Shown: positions 51,199 through 59,817 of the stretch, one piece after another
Position numbering within the stretch: position 1 is the stretch's first letter
Layout of the letters: each line of letters opens with the position of its first letter
Assembly (NCBI GenBank): GCA_029252625.1
Contig: JAQXBA010000078.1
Location: 25,424-89,423 of the forward strand
Reading direction: 5' to 3'
Length of the DNA stretch: 64,000 nt
Source of the DNA: Opitutia bacterium
GTDB taxonomy: Bacteria; Verrucomicrobiota; Verrucomicrobiia; Opitutales; Coraliomargaritaceae
The notes under the pieces: model-generated
The model's database searches: none
What the model saw: only the letters and a program-made list of their open reading frames with translations
Told to the model about the DNA's origin: nothing
Position numbers and translations under genes: made by a program

Positions 51199-52839
51199 AT
51201 GGCTGCCGACGATTATCAATTACTTCTACATCTCGGGTTTATTGTCATCACCGCGGCCACTTTTGCATTTGTCGGCAAGCTCATTCGCATGCCCACTATC
51301 GTCGGCTACATCCTCGCAGGCATCGTCCTCGGGCCAGTACTGCACCTCGTCGAACTGGACCATTCGCTTGAGCTTATTTCAGAACTCGGCATTGCCCTGC
51401 TGCTATTCTTGGTCGGCTTGGAGCTGAGCTTTGCAAAGGTCAAAGACCTTGGTCGCGTGGCACTCACCCTCGGCGGCATACAAGTAGTGCTCACTGCCAC
51501 TGGCGGTATGCTGGTCGCTCATTTCATCGGCTTCAGCCCGATGGAGGCGATCTTCCTCGGCGGCACGGTCACCTTTAGCAGTACCGTGGTGGTGATCAAA
51601 CTGCTCGATCAGAAGGGTGTGATGAACCGACTGTACGCGCGTATCTCGATCGCGCTCTTTCTCGCACAAGACATAGTGGTGATCGCGGCATTGACGGTGC
51701 TCACCGGCTTCGGTGGTTCGGAACCACTCGCGCTAATCGAGCTGCTGATCAATTTTGGCAAGGCCTTTGGCGGGATGGCCGTGCTGCTCATTCTGACACT
51801 GATTGCAGCACGCTATATGCTGCCAAGACCGTTCGCATGGGCGGCGCGCTCGCCCGATACGGTATTCATTTGGGCACTCTGCTGGTGCTTTGTCGTGGTG
51901 ATTCTCGCACACCAATTTCACCTATCAGTGGAAATCGGGGCCTTCCTCGCTGGGATCGCGATCGCCCAATTACCGATCCACGAAGACCTACACCGCCGCC
52001 TGCACCCGCTGATGACTTTCTTCATCGCGATCTTTCTGGTGACCCTGGGAATTAAAATGGAGCTCAGTAGTTTTGCTGCGATCTGGCCCGCGGCCTTGGG
52101 TCTGAGCGCTTTCGTCTTATTGATCAAACCGATCATCGTGTTCAGTATTTTGGCTCGCATGCGCTTTAGCGAATACACCGCTTTTCAAACTGCCATTGCC
52201 ACTGGGCAAGTCAGTGAGTTCGCCTTCATCCTGTTAGCTCTAGGAGCCACCACTGGACTGATCGGTGCCGACATCGTCGCACTGGGTGGCCTCGTCGGTA
52301 TTACCACCATCGCACTCTCCTCCTATCTAATCATTCACAGTGAAGCTCTGTATGTCGTGATCGCCCGCACTGGTATCTTAAAGTTACTGCTCGCAAAACA
52401 GGAGCCCGACAGTGAGATGCTGCACCACCGCAAGGATCACATCATCGTAGTCGGCATGAATGCGCTCGGCCGTGAAATCGTCAAACAACTGACAGTGCGT
52501 AACGAACGTGTGCTCGCGATCGACACCGACCCAAAGAAGCTCGAAGGGCTCGGCGGCGCCGACCTCTTAATCGGCAATGTCGAATATCAATCCGTGGTCG
52601 AAGAGGTCGGCCTGCGCGAAGCGCGGCTGGTGGTGTCGGCCCTGCAAATCGAGGACACCAACCATTTGCTCGCCTACCGCTGTCGCTCAGCCAGCGTACC
52701 CTGTGCAATCCATGCGTTCGATCTCTCAGTGGTCAATGACCTGCTCGATCTTGACACCACTTATCTGATGATGCCAGCTGCCGACGGCATATTACAGCAA
52801 CGCCAGCTTATGCAGCAGCAAGGGATTTTTAAGTTATGA
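51199..52839 (+). CDS. CPA2 family cation:proton antiporter with TrkA-N domain (KefB-like)
   Basis: The 546-residue protein has about twelve hydrophobic segments in residues 1-385 ([28 protein letters not shown] and [11 protein letters not shown] are CPA2 signatures) and a C-terminal TrkA-N/RCK NAD-binding domain starting at about 415 ([18 protein letters not shown]). Such proteins move K+ or Na+ against H+ and the nucleotide domain gates them. The stop overlaps the start of a second antiporter by 4 bases, so the two are coupled. Confidence 0.9.
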   Translation: MAADDYQLLLHLGFIVITAATFAFVGKLIRMPTIVGYILAGIVLGPVLHLVELDHSLELISELGIALLLFLVGLELSFAKVKDLGRVALTLGGIQVVLTATGGMLVAHFIGFSPMEAIFLGGTVTFSSTVVVIKLLDQKGVMNRLYARISIALFLAQDIVVIAALTVLTGFGGSEPLALIELLINFGKAFGGMAVLLILTLIAARYMLPRPFAWAARSPDTVFIWALCWCFVVVILAHQFHLSVEIGAFLAGIAIAQLPIHEDLHRRLHPLMTFFIAIFLVTLGIKMELSSFAAIWPAALGLSAFVLLIKPIIVFSILARMRFSEYTAFQTAIATGQVSEFAFILLALGATTGLIGADIVALGGLVGITTIALSSYLIIHSEALYVVIARTGILKLLLAKQEPDSEMLHHRKDHIIVVGMNALGREIVKQLTVRNERVLAIDTDPKKLEGLGGADLLIGNVEYQSVVEEVGLREARLVVSALQIEDTNHLLAYRCRSASVPCAIHAFDLSVVNDLLDLDTTYLMMPAADGILQQRQLMQQQGIFKL

Positions 52840-54410
52840 ACGGCGTCTGCATACTTCTCATCGCAGCTGCCATCGCCTTCGGCTTGGCAAAGCTGCTACG
52901 TCTGCCGCCGATCCCGCTGTTGATATTGGTCGGGGCAGGCTTGCACGAACTCGTCGACTTTTGGCAGATCGCAGTGCCCGAAGACCTGCTCAGCAACATG
53001 ATGGAGCTCGGCTTAGCGGTACTGGTTTTTACCGCAGGCGTCGATCTGAGCCCACGCCGTATGCTCGGCCGCACACGCTCGATCATCATCGTGGCGACGG
53101 TGCAATTCCTGATTCTCGGACTGGCCGGCGGGCTCACCGCCTTCGCCCTGGGCTATGACCTAACCACCGCGCTTTACCTCGGCTGCGGGCTCTCAGCCAG
53201 CTCGACCTTGGTAGTGGTGCGTCACTTGCAACGTCGCCGCCAAATGTTCGAGCCCTTTGGGCGATTGGTGCTCGGTGTGCTATTGGTCCAAGACCTGTTC
53301 ATCATTTTAATCATGGTGGCGCTGCTCAAGGCTCCCGATGGACTGCTTGAGAGCTTCTACGCACTCACCCGCGCGATCGGGCTCGGTTGCGTGGCGGTCG
53401 GCATCCACCGTTGGTTTGTGCCTTGGATCACACGGCGCCTCAAACTCGACGACGAAGAATTAATGCTCGGTGCACTCGGCATCTTATTCATATTTTGCGG
53501 ACTCGCTCATTTACTCAAGCTACCCTTCCTAGTCGGCGCGTTCTTTGCCGGATTCTCGATCTCCGCCTTTCCGATGAACGGACTGGTGCGCGGGATGCTC
53601 GGCTCGCTCTCGAGCTTCTTCCTCGCACTGTTCTTTATAAGCGTTGGCGCCGCGCTCACGCTTCCACAGGGCGACATGCTCTGGCACAGCTTGATCTTCA
53701 TCATCGTATTGATCGTGGTGACCGTCGGGCTGGTCTCAGTGACGGCCGAGGCCGTGGGCTATTCGACACGCGCCTCCATCGAGGCCGGCATCCTCCTTTC
53801 ACAGACCAGTGAGTTTTCGCTGCTGCTCGCCCTCACTGGCATGGCTTCCGGACAAATCAGCGGCGAACTGTTTTCAATGATTACGCTGATCACCGTGAGC
53901 ACGATGACACTTACCCCACTGATATCGCGCGAAAAGATCGCATGGTCACTGATGAAACTTCACCCTCGCTATCGCCGCGGCGAATTAGACTGCGCAACAT
54001 TACAGGACCACGCCGTGTTACTCGGCTACGGACGTGCAGGCCACCAAACGCTGCAAGCATTTAAAGAACACGACATTCCCGTAATTGTGATCGACGACGA
54101 TGCCGCCGTCATCCGCAAACTGATTGCCGCCGACGTGCGCTGTATCCAAGGCGACGGTTCCAATAAGCGCCTATTAAAACAAGCGAATTGCCGCGAAGCC
54201 AAAGTCGTGATTTGTTCAATGCGCCGCACCCGCGACTCGAAGATCGCGTTGGATTATTTAAAAAAACATCCCACCAAGGTCTTCATTCGTACCTTCGAAC
54301 CAGAAGAAACCGCATTTGTCAAAAACTCTGGCGGCTACCCAATCGAAACCGCGCGCGCCTCAGCACATACGATGATCGAGTGGTTGGATGTAAATTTGCG
54401 GGCCGGATAA
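52836..54410 (+). CDS. CPA2 family cation:proton antiporter with TrkA-N domain (second copy)
   Basis: The 524-residue protein has the same plan as its neighbour: membrane part with [34 protein letters not shown] and a C-terminal TrkA-N domain ([21 protein letters not shown], then [19 protein letters not shown]). The two proteins differ clearly in sequence and are not a recent duplicate. Its start overlaps the first by ATGA, so equal amounts are probably made; a heteromeric antiporter is possible but only inferred. Confidence 0.9.
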   Translation: MNGVCILLIAAAIAFGLAKLLRLPPIPLLILVGAGLHELVDFWQIAVPEDLLSNMMELGLAVLVFTAGVDLSPRRMLGRTRSIIIVATVQFLILGLAGGLTAFALGYDLTTALYLGCGLSASSTLVVVRHLQRRRQMFEPFGRLVLGVLLVQDLFIILIMVALLKAPDGLLESFYALTRAIGLGCVAVGIHRWFVPWITRRLKLDDEELMLGALGILFIFCGLAHLLKLPFLVGAFFAGFSISAFPMNGLVRGMLGSLSSFFLALFFISVGAALTLPQGDMLWHSLIFIIVLIVVTVGLVSVTAEAVGYSTRASIEAGILLSQTSEFSLLLALTGMASGQISGELFSMITLITVSTMTLTPLISREKIAWSLMKLHPRYRRGELDCATLQDHAVLLGYGRAGHQTLQAFKEHDIPVIVIDDDAAVIRKLIAADVRCIQGDGSNKRLLKQANCREAKVVICSMRRTRDSKIALDYLKKHPTKVFIRTFEPEETAFVKNSGGYPIETARASAHTMIEWLDVNLRAG

Positions 54411-54455
54411 TTCATCAGGAGGCGGCCACTCATCGATCGCCAGATTACAGTGGCA

Positions 54456-54510
54456 ATAGCGGGATCAACCCGCTCGCTACAAAATCGTAGCGACTGGCTT
54501 TATGCCAGGA
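54456..54510. repeat. Family B repeat (double hairpin)
   Basis: AATAGCGGGATCAACCCGCT with CGCTAC and, across a short gap, GTAGCGACTGGCTTTATGCC with AGG form two hairpins of opposite sense, as in the mrdA downstream copy. It lies between the second antiporter and the carA terminator. Confidence 0.7.
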
Positions 54511-54602
54511 GTCGACAAAGCCGGGTGATGCTGATCAATTAACACGGCGACAGAGGGCCGGAGCTACAAATCAAGCAACATCGCTTCCCTGTATCCAGAC
54601 AC

Positions 54603-54637
54603 AAAAAAGCGGCGGGGCACTATCGCCTCACCGCTTT
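54603..54637 (-). terminator. Intrinsic terminator after carA
   Basis: On the minus strand AAAGCGGTGAGGC, loop GATAGT and GCCCCGCCGCTTT pair with one mismatch and one G-T pair, followed by T residues. It lies about 25 bases after the carA stop. Confidence 0.85.
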
Positions 54638-54661
54638 GAAAATTAATTCTGTCGCTTCCGC

Positions 54662-55822
54662 TTAGCTCGCGTGCTTCGCAACCAGTTTGTAGAAATCAAC
54701 GAAAAGTGCATCGGCATCGTTCGGCCCAGGGGCCGCCTCGGGGTGATACTGCACCGAGAAGACCGGCTTGTTTTTGAGGCGCAAGCCTTCGACCGTCTCG
54801 TCATTCAAGTTAATCTCAGTGACGATCGCGTCCGCAGCTTCCAACTCTTCGCGCGTCGAAGCAAAGCCGTGGTTTTGCGCGGTGATCGACACTTTGCCGG
54901 TCTCGAGATTCTTCACTGGTTGATTACCGCCACGATGGCCGAATTTGAGCTTAAAAGTCTTCGCGCCGATCGCATGCGTGATGATTTGGTGACCGAGGCA
55001 GATGCCGAATGTTGGGTAATGCTCGATTAACTCTTTCACAGTCGCGTGTGCATAATCGACAGCACCTGGATCACCGGGGCCGTTGGAAAGAAAGACGCCG
55101 TCTGGCTGGATCGCCTTGATTTCGTCAGCAGTTGCAGTTGCAGGGAACACATACACATCGAAACCGTGGTGCTGAAGCTTGCGGTAGATCGAAAACTTTG
55201 CGCCGAAATCCATAGCCGCCACTTTGTAGCGCTTCGTCGGCGCGTCGGCGCTGAGTAGATGCGTGCCAGGCACGGTGAAAGGAGTAGATTGCAGAGCTTC
55301 GGGGTCCCACTGGTAGGCTTCCTTCGCAGTGACTTCTTTGACGAAATCGACGCCGACGAGGCCGCCAAAGTCCTTGGCCTTCTGCACTGCTTCTTCGTCT
55401 GATATATCTTCGGTGCTAATACAGGCCTTGAGCGCACCCGAAACGCGGAGCTTCTTAGTGATCGCACGTGTATCCACGCCTTCGATACCGGGAATACCCG
55501 CCGCGGCGAGGTAGTCTTGGATCGAAGTATTACTGCGCCAATTACTAGAAACAGGGCTGACTTCGCGGACGATGAAACCTTTGACCTTTGGGCCGTCAGA
55601 CTCGACGTCGTCCGGGCAAATGCCGTAGTTACCGATCTGCACCGCAGTCATGGTGACGATTTGCGAGAAGTAAGACGGGTCGGTCAGGATCTCCTGATAA
55701 CCGGTCATACTAGTGTTAAAGCAAGCTTCCCCTACATTCGTTGCCTGCGCACCAAAAGCGCGGCCACGGAAAATCGTTCCGTCTTCAAATGCAATAATTC
55801 CTGTTTGAGTCGTTTTAGCCAT
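54662..55822 (-). CDS. carA: Carbamoyl-phosphate synthase small subunit
   Basis: CarA is the glutaminase that feeds ammonia to CarB for arginine and pyrimidine synthesis. The 386-residue protein has the N-terminal CarA domain ([14 protein letters not shown]) and the GATase domain with Cys in [11 protein letters not shown] and the His/Glu in [11 protein letters not shown]. The ATG at 55822 (MAKTTQTGI) is the family start; the longer frame from 55879 is an extension without match. carB does not follow, and a strong terminator closes the unit. It is divergently placed relative to kamA. Confidence 0.96.
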   Translation of the reverse strand: MAKTTQTGIIAFEDGTIFRGRAFGAQATNVGEACFNTSMTGYQEILTDPSYFSQIVTMTAVQIGNYGICPDDVESDGPKVKGFIVREVSPVSSNWRSNTSIQDYLAAAGIPGIEGVDTRAITKKLRVSGALKACISTEDISDEEAVQKAKDFGGLVGVDFVKEVTAKEAYQWDPEALQSTPFTVPGTHLLSADAPTKRYKVAAMDFGAKFSIYRKLQHHGFDVYVFPATATADEIKAIQPDGVFLSNGPGDPGAVDYAHATVKELIEHYPTFGICLGHQIITHAIGAKTFKLKFGHRGGNQPVKNLETGKVSITAQNHGFASTREELEAADAIVTEINLNDETVEGLRLKNKPVFSVQYHPEAAPGPNDADALFVDFYKLVAKHAS

Positions 55823-55919
55823 GTTAACGGATGAGCAAAAAGAGAATCCCGCGCCATGCAAATCAAAAGCAAAGGGCAATTGCGGTTCTGTTCGAATTTA
55901 CTTGAGGATTCCAAAAATC

Positions 55920-55997
55920 GTAGGGGCGAGGCTTGCCACCCCCGCCCTATTCACAAGAGCCAATCAGACCAGCGGGCGTGGCAAGCCTCGCCCCTAC
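55920..55997. repeat. Family C inverted repeat
   Basis: The arms GTAGGGGCGAGGCTTGCCAC(CCCCGC) at 55920-55945 and GCGGGCGTGGCAAGCCTCGC(CCCTAC) at 55972-55997 are complementary over 26 bases with one mismatch, around a 26-base loop. It is the largest perfect-type repeat of the window and lies between carA and the ArsR gene. Confidence 0.8.
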
Positions 55998-56050
55998 CAA
56001 ATTACCACGCAACCGATTCGAAACCAGTACCCCGCTTCACCACTACTGAT

Positions 56051-56356
56051 TCAGCTCAATACCCCGCGAAGGCTAGCCATTGCCTGATCCGCAGCGTCGA
56101 GTTGTACCCAATAAATCATGTCGCGGCACTTTTTCTCATTCGTGATCAGGCCTGCTTGACGAAGAATTCGCAAATGGTGCGACGTTGCTGGCTGCGACAA
56201 GCCAATACGCTCTGCAATCTTAGATACATTACAGGTAATTTCGCAACTTGGCTCGGATGGTAAAATCTTCAAGATCTGCAAGCGCACCGGATCGCCGAGC
56301 GCCCACAGCTGCTTGGCAAGCGCGTCGAGATCTGTTTCCGGTGTTGGCATTGACAT
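56051..56356 (-). CDS. ArsR family winged-helix transcriptional regulator
   Basis: The 101-residue protein has the ArsR/HTH_5 layout: LAKQLWALGDPVRLQILKIL, then KIAERIGLSQPATSHHLRILRQAG as the recognition helix and the wing with EKKCRDMIYWVQL. Two cysteines in PSCEITCNV (about residues 36-40) and one in the wing (KKCR) could bind metal or sense redox, but the standard ELCVCDL motif is not present. Start ATG 56356 (MSMPTP) or 56350 is equally good. No metal resistance gene is adjacent; the target may be kamA or the regulator itself. Confidence 0.88.
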   Translation of the reverse strand: MSMPTPETDLDALAKQLWALGDPVRLQILKILPSEPSCEITCNVSKIAERIGLSQPATSHHLRILRQAGLITNEKKCRDMIYWVQLDAADQAMASLRGVLS

Positions 56357-56524
56357 ATTTAAGTATATGAATACATAGATTGAATTATTCCGCAAGCCGG
56401 AACTCTAAAGCTCCACCAGACTTTGTTCCTTCACTTGCCCAATGGGCATCCAGTTCAATCACCCTTCACTTCGTTTCGGGCAAATCGTTCTGATTTACCA
56501 TCTACGCGCTACTCGAGCTTCGTC

Positions 56525-56562
56525 CCACCTTTCCACCTAACCACTTTCATACTTCCTCACTC
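56525..56562 (+). promoter_or_regulatory. Pyrimidine-rich leader before the lysine 2,3-aminomutase gene
   Basis: ACCTTTCCACCTAACCACTT, TCATACTTCC and TCACTC precede the start ATG at 56563, again without a Shine-Dalgarno. Confidence 0.4.
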
Positions 56563-57750
56563 ATGTATCCAAACGACTCTCTCTCAAATTGGCATCGCGG
56601 CCAAGGGCACTGGCCTGATGTATCGGCCGAGCTCTGGCAGGACTGGAAGTGGCAGCTCAAAAACCGTATCACTTCGCTGGAACAGCTGGAGCGATACCTC
56701 GAACTGACACCTGAGGAGCGGGCGGGCTGTCTGTTTGCCAAGGACAAACTGGCACTGGCGATCACACCTTACTTTTTCAACCTGATCGACCCGAACGATC
56801 CAAACGACCCCGTGCGCCGACAAGTCGTGCCACATGCGGGCGAGATGGAAACCGCACCCGAGGAGTTGCTCGACCCCGTCGGCGAAGAAAACACCAAACC
56901 AGTCGATGGCATCGTGCACCGCTATCCAGACCGTGTACTGTTTTTAGTGACCGACCGCTGCGCGGCGTATTGCCGCTATTGTACGCGCAGCCGACTCGTC
57001 TCCAACGCGCAAGATTACAACTTTCACCCCGAGTTTGAGAGTGGACTGGAATACATTCGCACGCACCCCGAAATTCGCGATGTACTGCTCAGCGGCGGCG
57101 ATCCGCTGCTCCTCTCCGACAAGAAGCTCGACTACCTGCTCGGCGAGCTACGCAAGATTCCACACCTCGAATTCATCCGTATTGGTTCACGGATTCCAGT
57201 GTTTTTGCCACAGCGCATCACACCTGCACTGTGCGAAATCTTCAAAAAACACGGCCCAATCTGGCTCAGTATCCACGTCAACCACCCGAGCGAGTGTAGC
57301 CACGAACTACGCGATGCCTGCGAACGGCTGTCTTTCGCGGGCGTGCCGATCGGCAATCAGTCGGTGCTGCTCAAGGATGTGAACGACGAGGCGAAAACGA
57401 TGAAGTCACTGATTCACCGCCTCTTAATGATGCGTGTGCGCCCCTACTATCTGTATCAATGCGACCTGATAACGGGCAGTGCACACCTCCGCGCCGATGC
57501 CCGTAAAGGGATTGAAATCATTCGTTCACTGCGTGGACACACCACTGGCTATGCGATTCCGCAATTCGTGATCGATGCACCCGGCGGCGGCGGCAAGATC
57601 CCAATCAACCCGGAATACGTGAAAGAAGTGACTGATACGGAAATTATTATGCACAATTTCCAAGGCCAGGAGTATCGCTACCCGCTGATAAATTCCGCCG
57701 AACACCCTGTCGATACACGCGCGCCGTCCCTCGACCCGATCTTAGTCTAA
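56563..57750 (+). CDS. Lysine 2,3-aminomutase family radical SAM protein (KamA-like)
   Basis: The 395-residue enzyme has the radical-SAM cluster motif CAAYCRYC with Cys133, Cys137 and Cys140, GGDPLLLSD and IGSRIPVFLPQRI, the PLP-lysine region DAPGGGGKIPINPEY and a C-terminal segment ending before a short tail. It converts lysine to beta-lysine, either for an osmolyte or for EF-P modification; the length of 395 lies between EpmB and KamA. No ablB (N-acetyltransferase) or EF-P gene lies next to it, so the role is open. The KamA family assignment is firm. Confidence 0.9.
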   Translation: MYPNDSLSNWHRGQGHWPDVSAELWQDWKWQLKNRITSLEQLERYLELTPEERAGCLFAKDKLALAITPYFFNLIDPNDPNDPVRRQVVPHAGEMETAPEELLDPVGEENTKPVDGIVHRYPDRVLFLVTDRCAAYCRYCTRSRLVSNAQDYNFHPEFESGLEYIRTHPEIRDVLLSGGDPLLLSDKKLDYLLGELRKIPHLEFIRIGSRIPVFLPQRITPALCEIFKKHGPIWLSIHVNHPSECSHELRDACERLSFAGVPIGNQSVLLKDVNDEAKTMKSLIHRLLMMRVRPYYLYQCDLITGSAHLRADARKGIEIIRSLRGHTTGYAIPQFVIDAPGGGGKIPINPEYVKEVTDTEIIMHNFQGQEYRYPLINSAEHPVDTRAPSLDPILV

Positions 57751-57861
57751 ACGACGCAAAAGTCACACAGTCGTAACACTCGTGTCCGTTTTTAACATTG
57801 CGGTTCGTCGTGCAGCGGCTTTTCTCTGAGCTTTCTCGCCAATTAAACCAGAGACAATTAG

Positions 57862-59520
57862 ATGACTACATTTTTTGCGATTTTCGGCGCCCTCGGGCTC
57901 TTCCTCTACGGAATGAAAGTAATGAGCGAGGGCCTACAGAAGGTCTCTGGCGAAGGCCTCCGCGCGCTCATTCGTAATATGACGCGCAATCGCTTCTCTG
58001 GCATTGTCAGCGGCACACTGATGACGACCTTGGTGCAATCCTCCAGTGCCACCACCGTCATGATCGTCAGCTTCGTCAACGCACGGCTGCTGACACTGAC
58101 CGAGTCGATCGGCATGATCATGGGCGCCAACCTCGGCACCACTACCACGTTTTGGATCGTCGCCTTCTTAGGCTTCAAATTCAGCCTCGCCAAAATTGCC
58201 CTGCCCTGCGTCGGGATTGGCGTGGCGATGATCTTCTTCAAGCGTCCTAAGGTGCGTGACTCAGGTGAAGCCCTGATCGGCTTCGGGCTGTTATTCCTCG
58301 GCTTGAGCTTACTGAAAAAAGCCGTGCCGGACGTTAAATCAAATCCCGAAATATTCTCTTTCCTACAGGATTGGAGTGACTTCGGCATGGGTGCGGTTCC
58401 CATTTTCTTTATATTTGGCATCATTCTCACTGTCGTCGTACAGTCGTCTTCAGTCGCAGGTGCGATCACACTGACACTCGCCGCCAAGGGCTGGATCGGC
58501 TACGAACATGCGGCAGCCATCGTCCTCGGCGAAAACGTCGGGACTACGATTACCGCCAACCTCGCCGCGATGACAGCCGGTGTCGAAGCCAAACGTGCGG
58601 CTCGCGCCCACTTCCTGTTTAACATAGTCGGCGTGCTCTGGATGATTCCATTGTTTGGCTTCTTTGCTGGTTTTATCGACAAAATTACACCAGGCGATGC
58701 CAATGATCCCGCCTATACACTCTACCACCTCGCGCTGTTCCACTCGATGTTCAACTTGACCAATATTTGCATACAGGTCCCGTTTGTAAAGCAGCTCGCA
58801 CAAGTCGCCACCAAGATGGTTCGCAAAAAAGAAGGATCTTCCGAAGAAGGCGAACACATCACTTACCAAGCGCCCAATTTACCACAAACGGGTGAGATCA
58901 ACCTCGCCGAAGCAGAGCGTGAGATCAGGGGCATGGCCGAACTCACGCAAGTGATGTTCCGAGGCTTTAACGAAGTTTACGAAAACCCCGACAAGGACCT
59001 TTCAGTACGCGTCAAAGAACTCAAGGCAATGGAAGAGCGCAGCGATCGGCTCGCCTTCGACATCACCCAATATCTGATCTACTGCACCTCTTCTGAGCTC
59101 AGCCGCGAGCGCCTGAATGAGGTAACCGTGATGCTTCGCGTTATCTCTGAGCTCGAAGAAATTTGCGACTGTGCCTACAACCTCGTGAGACTTGCCCAGT
59201 TGAAATACAACAAGCAGCGCGTCCTTCCCGAAGGCACACAAGAGGCGATACGCAATTTCTGCGGGCCAGTAGACCAGTTTATGACTTTCTACATCGAAAG
59301 CCTCACCAAGAAGGTCACCATGGCTGACATCGAAATCGCGCAACAGCTCGAAGACACCATCGATGCCTCTCGTAAGAAACTTCGCAAGGAGGCGGTGCGC
59401 CGCATGAGCGACCAGGCAAACATCAAGTCTGAGATGCTCTACATCGACATCCTCAACAATATCGAAGGTATCGGCGATCACTCGCTCAACATTCTAAAGC
59501 TGCTCGGTCAGATCGACTAA
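57862..59520 (+). CDS. Na+/phosphate cotransporter family protein with PhoU-like C-terminus
   Basis: The 552-residue protein has repeated QSSSATT and QSSSVAG motifs (residues about 57-64 and 195-202), the sodium/phosphate binding repeats of the NptA/PNaS family, with about eight membrane segments. The C-terminal 200 residues, from about 350, are helical and resemble PhoU-like domains (ELEEICDCAYNLVRLAQL; IGDHSLNILKLL). It probably imports phosphate with Na+ and may be self-regulated by that domain. It is downstream of kamA by 111 bases and needs its own promoter or readthrough. Confidence 0.9.
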   Translation: MTTFFAIFGALGLFLYGMKVMSEGLQKVSGEGLRALIRNMTRNRFSGIVSGTLMTTLVQSSSATTVMIVSFVNARLLTLTESIGMIMGANLGTTTTFWIVAFLGFKFSLAKIALPCVGIGVAMIFFKRPKVRDSGEALIGFGLLFLGLSLLKKAVPDVKSNPEIFSFLQDWSDFGMGAVPIFFIFGIILTVVVQSSSVAGAITLTLAAKGWIGYEHAAAIVLGENVGTTITANLAAMTAGVEAKRAARAHFLFNIVGVLWMIPLFGFFAGFIDKITPGDANDPAYTLYHLALFHSMFNLTNICIQVPFVKQLAQVATKMVRKKEGSSEEGEHITYQAPNLPQTGEINLAEAEREIRGMAELTQVMFRGFNEVYENPDKDLSVRVKELKAMEERSDRLAFDITQYLIYCTSSELSRERLNEVTVMLRVISELEEICDCAYNLVRLAQLKYNKQRVLPEGTQEAIRNFCGPVDQFMTFYIESLTKKVTMADIEIAQQLEDTIDASRKKLRKEAVRRMSDQANIKSEMLYIDILNNIEGIGDHSLNILKLLGQID

Positions 59521-59555
59521 TGCTGCGCGGCCCGGTTGGGCGCGAGCAGACCACC

Positions 59556-59811
59556 GTAGCGAGCGGCTTGATTCCGCGATCCGTCCTGAGTAAAACCGCA
59601 TACGCTGGCGGTGCAGCGTCTCGATGCCCGCACAACACCAGCGGACATCGAGACGATATCTCTCCGGCAGAGAGTCAACTCGTGGAATATGATTCTATCC
59701 AACGTAGCGGGAGGGACGACCTCCGCGTCGTCCGCATTGCTCGCAGCGAACGGGTTGACCCGTTATTATGCTCAGGAGTGCCCTCCATTCTGGCATAAAG
59801 CCAGTCGCTAC
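59556..59811. repeat. Composite repeat region (families B and D) between the phosphate transporter and rapA
   Basis: GTAGCGAGCGGCTTGATTCC at 59556-59575 and CTGGCATAAAGCCAGTCGCT at 59790-59809 are family B halves of opposite sense, while GGGAGGGACGACCTCCGCG with TCGTCCG at 59709-59734 is a family D core. AACGGGTTGACCCGTT is a further short palindrome. The stretch between them (59580-59710) is not explained. Confidence 0.65.
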
Positions 59812-59817
59812 ACCGCG

